From: Branchiostoma floridae
Lineage: Eukaryota; Chordata; Leptocardii; Amphioxiformes; Branchiostomatidae
DNA: 64,000 nt
Reading direction: 5' to 3'
NCBI RefSeq assembly: GCF_000003815.2
Contig: NC_049981.1
Location: forward strand, 18,936,585-19,000,584
Every line of letters starts with the position of its first letter. Positions within the stretch are counted from its first letter, which is position 1. The notes beneath the pieces are model-generated. The model made no database searches. It was not told the DNA's origin and was given only the letters and a program-made list of their open reading frames with translations. Position numbers and translations under genes: made by a program. Of the stretch, positions 46,301 through 58,300 are shown in pieces.

Positions 46301-49300
46301 GAAGATATGGAATGCCATCTGCTATATGCTTTAGTTATTCTACCAATTGGCATAAAGCACAATTTTGTGATGTGGAACTTTCAGTTTCTGCTTCAGTTTT
46401 CTTACCACTTGGTGATATGTATAAGGTATACCTTAACTCGAAATATGAACTTAGGAGAGACAATAACCACACAACGCACTGGACACAAGACATCTACCGA
46501 TCAAACTTCCAGATCAACATGAAAAATGAACAGCTTTAAGAAGATACACAGCTAGAAATGTCTGACTGGTTCCACAATGCTTACCTCTAAGGCATCTAGG
46601 TCTAACGAATCCTGGACGTCGGCATGCAATGTGAGCGAGGGATGGAATGAGAAAGGGATGGAGGAAGAATGGAAATGCCTCATGAATGGAGGTTTGAATT
46701 TCCACACCACTTGTTATAATTATATACACGGGAATGCAAGATACCAGACCCCAGATAGGAGAGAAAGAAAGAAAGACAGGAAGAAAGTTCTAAGACTCAG
46801 GATAAGTTGGCAGTAAGGGCATAAGCAGGGAAAAACAAATACCAACCATTAATTTAGTTACCTACACCTGAGCTAAGCCCCCAAAGCACCCACCCAAACT
46901 ACTCTACAGGGGTTATAATACAGTTTCCATTTCGCCAGGATTGGCAAAGGTCATTTGTATTCCGTCATAGTCATAACTGGGGTTCTCTGCCTGTGCCTAC
47001 ACAGCAACACAACACAAAAAGATTGGATAACCTGAATTAAGAGTGGGAACTACATATATTGGGAAAGGGGGAAAGGAGGAAATATTCTGGGGGAATGGTT
47101 CTTGCTCAGTTTGCAAGGTAATGAGCCACAGATTGACAATTATCTTGCACAAACTGGAACACATTCCATTCGCAAACAATTCTTAATGAATATCAATCAT
47201 GAAAATGATGTTGAAAGCACGTTTGTGCCAACGTTTGAGTGTAAACTTTTTCCTTCTTTAATTATTTAATTGTTTGGGAAGGATGTGTTCCAAGCCATGA
47301 CAGACAGAAACAATACACAATCATTTGGAAGCTTCATACATTTTGATTCATATCAAAGGCAGGCCAAGTACATTCGATCAGATAATTAGCAATCAGCAGT
47401 AAAATCATCAAGTCTTTTCTTCATTCTACATTTCTCTACATTGCAGTCATCTTTGTATGCTAGTGGCACTGATCATCAGCAACAAGCACATCCCATCAGC
47501 AGTAGAAATCAACACAAGACTTACCCTCTTATGCTCAGGCAATGTAACATTCAAGTTACAGATGGCAGGAGGAGGGGGGATGCTCTTGGCTGTCTTAGGC
47601 TCGGGCATGAAGGACAGCCGCCCTGTTGGTTCTTGGCTGCTGTCTTTGACCTGCAGGAAAAAGTGTATGAAATCAGCAAACAAAGTGAGAGGATTCATGT
47701 TACAACAATCTGTGAAAAATTTCTTCAGGTTGGAACATCACTGGATAAGAGGATTATTCATTTACAAACAACAACAGTCAATGTTTCTCTGACTGCCAGT
47801 CACTGTCCTCAGGGCAATACTGACTGGCTATATTTGCACTGCAGTTAGGTGACAACGACAATACTTAACACCTAGCTGCAGTTCAAAATGGGACCAGTCA
47901 GGATTGCCCTGATAAGGAAGGTGACAGATGGTCATCGAAATAGAAGGCATTGTAAATAGTTCTCTATCTTACAGTCAAGGAGAGAAGAGAAAGGTATCAG
48001 TACATTTTTTGGACAACATGAATATGCTGGACATCACTTAAAAGCTTACACAAAGAAAACAAAGAATGTTGCAAAATACCCCTCCGTCTGGCCGCCATGT
48101 CAGCACTGAAGCGACAAGCCAGGGAGATGAGGCTATCTTTGTGACCAACAACATTTGAGAGTTGTCCTTGCATCCTCACATTTACCAGAATGATGTCTCA
48201 AATTTAAAAAAAGATTTTAAGTCAAAAAGAAGTCATTTAATATCATTGTTGGTATTATAGAATATCTTGATGCATAAGAGAGAAAATCTCTTTTGATGAC
48301 TGCTGTCTGGATACCCCTGTTACAACCTATGTCAAGCACATTTTGCAATGCAATATGTCTAGAACAAAGATGCCTCTCTTTTCTTCATCCAAGCAGCAGT
48401 GCCAATGCCATTACTTGTGTGTTTTCTTCCTCACACACTGAAAAACAAATCTATGGTAATACATAAGCAGCACAGTGGATAACCTCTGCACATTGTATCA
48501 TCTGCTGGTTGTTTCCACACTTCAATATTTCAAACTGAAACAGACACAAAAGGAGTTAACATTGTTGGTTCCCAGCTGCCGTCCACAGACACTGCTGCTG
48601 TGTTGTGCACCGTCTGGGTGGGCTCGAGATCTGCTCTCCATCTTCCCCTGGCTCAACCTCACAGCTGGCTAACTGGCATCAGCAGAGGCTGTTTCAGGCC
48701 CAGCTCCTGTGATGGTTGTATGAGGATGGGTGGTGGTAGTGCAGGGGATATTGTTAGTAGGGTGAATATCGTGAAGCTAGGAAGAGCAACGTTAGTTGCT
48801 GCCTACATTTGGCTGCCGCATCTTCATCATCATGTACAAAACATGCCAACATCTGCCACACAGCTAAAGTCCTGATACACATAGTACTTGTAGACCACAG
48901 CACTGACAATGTTGATATCATGTACACATCACAGCCCATATCGTCTGCCATAAACATAACAGAAGAACATACAATCAAAGTAAGCCACTGACAGGTAATT
49001 CTGTTATAAACACAGAGTTCTTCAGAGCCTCTAACACAAGTTTTAGATACATTCTAGGAACATATATTCTGTATTAAGAACATACATTCTGTTAAACTAG
49101 TAGTTACACCCGAACAGCAAATCATACAAACAGTAGTGGGAAAACATTAGACTTTCCAAGCCATTGTAAAGAGCTACTTTGCACTTGTGCTTGTAAGCTT
49201 GACAGTTTTTCTTTGCATTAGCTGGTGTCCATCAACACAAAACAATACAAAGAATTCAAAGCAAAACTACTGTGGACATAATGGTCACCAAAACCACTTT

Positions 49301-52300
49301 CCTAATTAGTGTAGTAGACAATGTAATGTCACCCTGCTTCAATGTTAAGATGTCAACATATATTTTGAAAACTATAAGTAAAAGTAAATTCAAACTTTAC
49401 AGATCAGATCCAAAGATATTGGCATAATTAAGAAAATTAACGGATATAACAGAGGTTCAGCAATACTTGATGATAAAAGTTACAGTAATACAATACAAAA
49501 TGCTAACTGACATCCAATTCTGAAAAGAATGAACTTACTCCACAAAACTTGCCAAGTATTATTAGATTCATTTTCCTCCTAAAATCACAATAAGTTCCAA
49601 CCAAACAGAGACAGCCAACAATTTTGTCTGGTACCTAATGGTGCATGTCTGCCAGGGGTAGAGGCTGATCATTGGGAAATGTACATTTTTACATAACTGA
49701 TACAATGGCATAATTTGCCTGTGTCAAAGAAACATGTACAAATACACTGATCAGCTTCTACACAACACTTGCACGATGCCTATATTATACTTTTTAAGAG
49801 AACTGCTAAGTTTCAGATTGATACACTCAAGCTACATAGCATAACATGGGCACTCTCTGTGCCACACAACCCACCTTTACCAGGAATGGCAGACGGTTCT
49901 CTCGGAATGCATAGAAGTTGAGGTGGAGTTGTTCGCCGGACTTGTGCAGCGGAATTAGGTTCCCTGCACTCTCAATATGCACCGTCTTTCCCTCCAAAAC
50001 CTGCCGGGAGGGGGCCAGGACAAAAACAGGAACGATGGAGAGAGAAGAACATGCTTCGGGTTACAACTCCCTGAGATTTTCTACAAATGACTTGGAGACA
50101 AGCAGTTTTCAGTTGCTAACAGGGAATTTTATTGTCAGATGACAACTGATACAATACATGGAAAGGAATCCAAAGGTAGAACAGAAAGTTGGAAATACAG
50201 AAGTAAGGTACAGTAGATATAGACAGTATACATAAGGAGAAGGTCATGAGGTACAAAGGTATTGCACAAAATCAAGGAAGTATACAATGGCTATTCTCCT
50301 GAACTCTGAACAACATTTGTTCATAACGTCAACCTTTCTGGTCCCCTACAACAGCTAATTCTTCATCCTACTAGCGTTAATTGCTAGACTCAGATTTCAA
50401 GGAATACCAAAACCTTCTTCCCAAGCTTCCACATACTGGAACGAAGGCTAGGATATAGGAAGGAGCAACCCACCCAATAGTTTAAAAGTAATAAAAAGGT
50501 TAGAGACTGTTGCCCAGGGCTGTCTCCAGCTTTAATCTTTTTCAGTCTCAATCATTGTCTGTAAGCCCTAATGTTGTTAATTTTCTTTGTTGAATTTGCC
50601 ATTTTTAGCTTATAAAAATACAGTTGTGTCAAATTCATGTTGACAATGTGCAGTTCACATATTTTTGGTATGAAATTTTTCTCTGGCCCAACAATCAAAA
50701 TTCTGTTCTGGGACAGGAGGACTGGTTCTGGAGACAGCTCTGTTGTTGCCTCATTTCAATCCCCAAATCTAACTTCTGGTCCCAAACCCCTCCTTACAAA
50801 CCCTTCATGTACAATTTTCAATTCAACAGCCACCAAATGTTTCTCCCAACATCATTAGTACTACAACTCCTTCCTTGATATCCAAGCCCTCTTAACATAA
50901 GCAGTAGCACCATTGGAATTGTTCCACATAATCAAATTATAAACCCTGACAAGTATTTTGGTCTATGTAACGATGAATCTGCGACATACGTACTACTCTC
51001 CGCTTCACTAGTCACTACTAGCTAATGTTTGTTGCAATTTGCATTGTTGCCATCAAGAAGACCACATGGAAAATGTTACAGTTCTCAACACTATGCTGCT
51101 TTCATGCAGTGCCTTGTCAAACCTCAACATTCTCTAATCTTTCATCTTAGCTGCCATAATTACATTATAACAATGTTTTTGATCTTTCCTAGACAGCATT
51201 TTCCTCTCATAAACATTCCAGCATCAGTAACCTAATGGTCGTGCCCATTCAAACTCATCTTCTTTGATGACTACAGCTGGAAAAATGTCCGCTTGCCCAA
51301 GTTACAAGTTTGCATATGGAAAGTTGTCTATTTTAGATTTTAGTCTTAAGCTACCTACAGAGCTGTGCTATGTGTAAATGATGACAGAAATGGCTATGCA
51401 TCTTGATTTTGTGGCATGTCTAATGGATTGTTAGTATATGTCATCATCAAAACTGTCAAAATAGATCTGTGACATTTGTTTTAGTTGTATGAGTTTGTAT
51501 AGTTCATCAGTTACAGCAAGGAAGGGAAGGGAACAGAAACCAGAAGCAGAAAGCAGAGGTAAAGGGGAAGGGGGGAGAAAAGGAGAAGGAAAACAGTCAA
51601 GGAAATTGCTAAAATAGAAGAGAACAAGCGTAATCAATGAAAGAGAAAGAAAAACGTAAGAACGTGAGAAGAAATAAAATACCAGGAACATAGTCACAGA
51701 CACATTGGAAAATCTGAAGAAAACAATAATTGTGAAAATGTAGACACACTTGAGTGTGCCAAAAGAAACTTCAACTTAAGTCTAACATACATACAACAAA
51801 CTAGAAATATAAGTGCAGCAGATATCTTTATCATGCATAACTATTAAAAGAAACAAACATTGGGGCTCTGAGGTTCGTTTATCTTAATATCACCAGATGT
51901 CTATAAATCTTATTAATCTTCTTATCAATCTGTTTGTTAACATCTTGTATTATCAACAAGAAATTTATACAGACCAATTAGCTTTTATGGGTATCTTTTT
52001 AATGATTTCACAAACTCTTGCAGAATTTGCACTCAGGAAACATGAAGACTTCCTCTATCCTCCTCTACTGATTTTAATACCTACAATAGTGATTATGGTA
52101 CCACCTTTACTCATCAAACTCAAACAACAACATCAACACATCATATCACAGGTAGGTGACAATGCTTGTTTAACAGAAGCATGCTTGAAGATAGAATGAT
52201 TAAGGTCAACACAACAACTTTTTATTCAGCTTCCTGCAGAACTTGACATACATGTATTTATGATATGTCAATTTCATCTTTTTTTACAATATCTTATCTT

Positions 52301-55300
52301 GAAAATGATCCATAATCAATACTGATCAATGTTGGTAAGGATTATTTTCACTAATATCTCCTTCTTGTCAACAGATTGTCACCAGTCCTCTGACTATCAG
52401 TTTTACAGCTTGAGTCTAAGGAAGAACGCAAGATGACCCTTACCTCTACGTCTCGACTCCTCGCAATCTCTGTGAAATGCTCCTGCTTTTCCAGCGTCTT
52501 GTCGTACTTGTCATCCGTCATACAGAACACTCTCAGCCTGGCCTCGACTGGGTCTTGTGTCTTGGCAAAGACCACGAATTTTGCCATGAAGGGCACCGCG
52601 ATGACTTCCCGGTACAGCTGGGTGGCGTAGTTCACCGACTCGTTGATCTGGCGACAATCCATCAACCAGAACCTACCAAAGAACATTACAGAAGTGCCAG
52701 GCATTAACAAACGCTACAAGATTTTTTCTAATCTACAGTGCTACACTACCGTATATCTTTCATGTTAACACGCCAGCTATCCAGGCATGTAGCATGCACA
52801 GCACATACTACATAGAACGACATGTCACAACTTTTAATTTCTTCTCTTCAAACATTTCAACAACCTACCTACTGTCTTCATCGGCGTGAAATAAACAGAT
52901 TGTCCTACCAGTCACATTCAGGAATGCATTCTTGTTTGGACAATTACATCACAATAGGACAAGTTTACTTTACACTATCAGAAAGACTGGTCGTTACCTT
53001 GCTGACACAGTGGTGGTGAAGGAGACACAGTCGTTGACAAAAGTGAGAGGGGTGCTGCCTGTGATGTCTTCCCACTGAGCTGGGTTTGGACCGCCTGTGG
53101 AGTTAGAAGGGAAGGAAACTTTGTTAAACTTGTGGTCTGAAGACAGCTGTTTTTGTCATTACTACAACATTCGATTAAGGTTCACACTATGACACACTTT
53201 TGGAGGGGCTCAACTTGCCCTTTATCAATCACAAATAGTGATTAAAAACCTGGATTTTAACCACAGACCCTTGACTACTAGGTTTTTAAAATCTATATTG
53301 TTGGGGGATGAAAGACATCTACAATGTGTCTTGCAGCCTGGAAAACATACATGTATTTTCCTACATTCTAGGACGAATAATTCATATTTTTATTCAATTC
53401 TGATAAGTTCTAAAAGCTGTCCAAGAAGATTCAACAGTTACGGAATACCCTATATTTTGTCTGCTCTTCTAAAAAAACAAAAAAACACAATATGTATAAT
53501 AATAGTCTATTCTGCACAATGTCAACAATAATCTTCATTGCTACCAATACACTACATTATTAGTACATACATAATGTAACTTTCACAGGATTGGCCACAT
53601 GTAGACACTTGGTACAAATGATGTATAAATACAATAATGTGTCAGTCAAAATGACAATTCTGCAAGAAAAAGTACTTCTTTAATGGATTCAGCTGGATTT
53701 ATATTTTATGCATTTCTGTGAGTCATGAGATTTTGTAATTCATTAGTGTGAGACGTTAGTTCTTCCTGTTTTGCATATGTCTTCCTGTAATAAGACTCGA
53801 GAGTAATTTTTACTGACTGTTAACACTGAGGTCTTATGTGGACGCTCTGTACTGAAATCCGTTATGAGTTATGATACAGTGCAGATGGCATGGAATGGTT
53901 ATGATTAAGAAGATAGAGTGACAGCACACTCAAAAAGTAGAGCATGCATGTGCAGTCTATAAAAAAAGGAAGTGCTGATACAGAAGTTGATGGTATCAAA
54001 ACCTACAGCAGACAAGCATGACATGTTAGCAGGGTTGTGCATAGCTGCATGTTTTCAACAGAAGTACACTGCCATCTCTTAACAGGCAAGGCAATGCTGT
54101 TCAGCTCAAAGTGTATTATGAGCAGAAGAACATGTCCTATGCCTGTTGAGAGAGTTTGCTGTAAGCTTCAAAAGTACCTTGCGAACCGCCATAGGGCTGC
54201 TGTCTTCCCTCTACGGAGAACCAACATAGCATGAAATTCCTCCGAACAGAACATGCAATCAGTCATACAATCAACAAAGAAAAGGAATTACAAAAAAATA
54301 AAAACAAGTTAAGTCATGTAGTCTTCATTAGAAAAACTGTTACTGCAGTAAATCATAGCTGCTGTCTTGTTTTTACAAACAGGTTAGCATCATTATGTTA
54401 GAATCTCTCCTTTAGTTTTGGACAGAAACACACAGCTGCTTGTTGGTCAACATAGAACTTTGTATTCTACAAAAGGGTTCAAATTCAATAATATCCAGGG
54501 AATGAGGACTGTATGTGCAGTTTGTGTCAGGGTGCACAGAACTGAATATCACCCAATATAATGTGGTGAAATGTATTACAAAGTCTACACAAGTAAATAA
54601 TGTATGGGAACTTCGATGTTGTGTAAATAAAGTAGCTTGATACATGTAGGTGCAACAGTCACAATATACTGTCTCCGAATTCAACAAGAGTGGCAGAGTA
54701 AATCTCTACAGTAACATAAATGAAGTGTATACAGCAGGCCTGTCTCTAGCTTTAAGGTTTTGTGCATCCCACTTGTTTTTTTGCACGATCAGAAGCAAAC
54801 TTGTTAATTTTCATTGTCTTTGTCATAAAGTTCAGATTTTTGGACAGACTGGATAAAATTCTAATACATCCCAACAAACAAATTTTGTCTCAGGATGCAT
54901 CCTGGAGACAGCCCTGGTATACTTTCTGTCATAGTCACTGCTTGAAGTACTTGAACAAGACTGTCTTAGACATGTAGCGAGGGAACCTTTGTTGATAATG
55001 GCTGTTCGCACCCACCTGTTATGCTACAGAGCAGTCTCAAGGTTGGCGTGTCCCCTCCCCCGTAGCCATTCACGATGCCGTGAGCAGCTGCAGATGGGAG
55101 GGGTATCGTCATGGTGATGGGCTTGTGGAACTTGCGGCGTCTTGGCTCCACGGTGACAATAGGGCTAACCAAGACTCTGTTTCCATACATCTTCTTCACC
55201 AGCTCTGGTTTCACTGGCTGGGCCTGAGACAGACAAGAAAATGTCACATCAGCATATTTGGCTATCACTATGACAGGACATCTGCAGATCTATATATATC

Positions 55301-58300
55301 TGATTTTGTATAGCCAGTACAACTGCCATTTGGCGTTAGACATCAGGTTTGTAAGCATGTGGCATGGCAGCAACTGGTTACATTATACTGAACAACCTCT
55401 CCCGCCTAACCTTTGCACATCTAACTGAAAGGATGTTCAAAGGCATGTAGTAAGGAAGCCCTTATTCTACATGTACTTGGTGGAAGGATGTTACACTCCA
55501 TGGTTGTTCTAGGAACTTAAATTTTTCAACACATCAATTCTTGTTGATGGTACTTGTTCTTTTTTGAGCTGGTATCAGATATTTAGTATGTAGTCAGTAC
55601 ATCCTCCAGCTTATCAGTCATTTAGTACATACAGCATGCATAGCTTATGTGAAAACTAAGGTTGACCTCCTCACCTGTAGGCCCACCCTGATCTTCTTGG
55701 TCAGTGCTCCCTCAGGAAACACTGCCTGGACCTGTGGAACCACAGATGAACTCAGCATCCCGCCCTCGGGTCCCACCATCTTGGTCTCCATACGGACGCG
55801 TGTCACCACAGCGAAGTACTGGGGGAAGTCGGTGGTGAGGATGCGCACAATGCGCTTCTGCTGCAGCTCTTCTGTGCTCTCAATTTCTGTAGAAAGGTCA
55901 TCTAAAGTTAGCTCTATTGCAAAAGCTATTTTCCACACTGCACTGTAAACATATCTTAAGACTACATGATGTTGTTAAGCATTTTGAAGCAGATTAAAAT
56001 TACAGCAGTTAAGGCAGGGAGATCACTATATGTAGCATCAAGATATCATGTAGATAGTTTTACACTTAGAATCTGCAATCCAAGGTGATACTTACGAGCA
56101 ATTACTATATATTTTGCTATGCTGTCTGAATGACTGTTCCTTAAGTTAGTGCATGTATGTGGTATGCAATGAGTGTTCAAACCACTAGGTGATGTGACTT
56201 TATGAGAGTTTTGGAGTATTATCTGATGAAGGTAAACAATGACCATGCAATAATATTGTTACAATGAGAATGACAAAATGCTTGTCATGTGTTTGAGTGT
56301 TGTAAATTATGCATTTGATCTATGTTGATTATTGCAATGAATTAACAGCATTGCTATGATTGGTGCAGCAGGGGATAAAGTTGGCTGATTACAGTGAAGC
56401 ATTGCAGAATTCAGGGTTGGACAAGTCCATTTGCCTGATTGCCTTGGGCAAGTGAAAGTATGTCTTCCTGTATTTGCCTGTGCAGGATGCCCAGGTCTAG
56501 TAGTTACTTAAAGTGCTTTTCTTTCACCAAAAAATAAAAGAGTTTCCTTGTTGTAATAAAAATGCATTTAGGGCAAGTGAAAATTGTTCGGGCCAGTTAA
56601 TATTTTATGTACATGCCCTATATATAGGGCAATGAAATTTAATAACATGTCCAACCCTGAAAATACATGTTAAGTTAGTAAGATGGAAGTTTGGAAGGTA
56701 CCTTTTGAATCTATGAGAGGACGGAGCAGAACAGACAGAGCAGACAGAGGTGAATAGTTAAAAATCACACCAGAGAACAACAACACACAGTACATGTACA
56801 ATCATCACTGAGACCTGTCACAATTACATCATTACAATTACAATGGAGACATTACATCACATGTTTAAGTCAAGAGACAGAGAAAAAAAAAGTTCACCAC
56901 TCACGAAAAGAAATACCAAAGTGTTGAAGGCGCGATGCCAGCAGCCTGGGACAAGCAGGATTCTTTCACAATTAAGATCATTGATTTCCGTACCTGCACT
57001 CGAAATGAAAGGGTTAGGCTTACCCTCCCCCTCCATGCCCCCATCCAGGGCCTCTTTGATGGCCTCCTCAGTTGCCTCTAGGGTATGCTCTCGCCAGTTC
57101 TCTCCAGAGTCACTTCGCAGCACCACGATCTCGCGCTCGCGTCCACGCAAGGAGGCGAAGTGGGGCAGCTCAATGATTACAGGTCTGTGAAACACAAAAC
57201 TCCAGACGTTATATTTTGACACAACATTGAAACTTCAGCACATCACGTAACGGGTGTCAGTAGGGATGTGTACCTAAACAAAACATCAGGTACAGGTACA
57301 GGTACGGGTGCCAGTGCAGAGGTTGAGGCACAGGTCTGGACCTGTAATTATACCTGAGCTGTTTGAGAAAGTACCCTGTGGTCTTCAGAGATCACAGGAC
57401 ATGAATATCAAACAGTTAACAGAAAGTTTGACTATTTACACTTCAGGTCTCTTATGCTGAGGACTCAAATAAAAAAAGTGCTGATCTCAATGGCCTTACT
57501 TTTTAAAACCTTTTTTAAGTGCATATTTTCATCTTTGTGGCAGAAATACCACTTCTTTGATGTTCTCATATTTTGGACCTGTAACAATATCTGTAATTAA
57601 TTTCGATACTGTAAAGGTTCTGGGCACTGGTACACATCCCTAGATGCCATGCAAAACTATGTGAGCATATCGTATACCCCAGAAGAGAAACAGAACCTTT
57701 GATCTATAGACACGACAATGCCAATTATCATTCCACCATATATATACAAATGTACAATGTAACCACTGCTTGACAACACAATACATTTGCATGATGTGCT
57801 CTATCTGAAGAAGCAAGGATGAGAGAGGACTGTCTCAAGAAGTTGTACCATCAGCCAGGGAGGCAGTTTAAGTAACACATAACCGCCTCCCTGCCTGACC
57901 CAGTGGTTTTCAACATCTTCCCGAACAGCCGCAGAGAGAGAGTGACAAAGCGAGAGGAAGAGGATCTGGTGTGGCTCAGCTTGAGTTTGGAATGTGCATA
58001 CCCCTGAAACTTGGTTCCCGCAGGTCCTAACTGGACAATGGGACTCGACAGATGCTCCCCTTCCCCCAGGGGGGGAGGATTTGGTGGCATGTGCCGTTTA
58101 CTGGGGGTGGGGAGATGGTGATGAGGGAGGGGTTTTGACGAAGAATCCAGGCAGCATGAACAGAAAGAGATGGGTGAGTGTGAACAAGGGTCAGATGTGG
58201 CCACAACACAGGAATCAATTTGTCATTTCCCTTCATCACTGCAGGTTTTGTAGATTTCATTTGCAGAAATACTTTCAGTTTCTGCAAAGTGTTTAGAAAT

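Noticed and set aside
47997-48179. Possible ankyrin exon on the minus strand
   Set aside because: The UPA sequence joins directly from 49875 to 47650 with correct phase; an extra exon would break a conserved segment.
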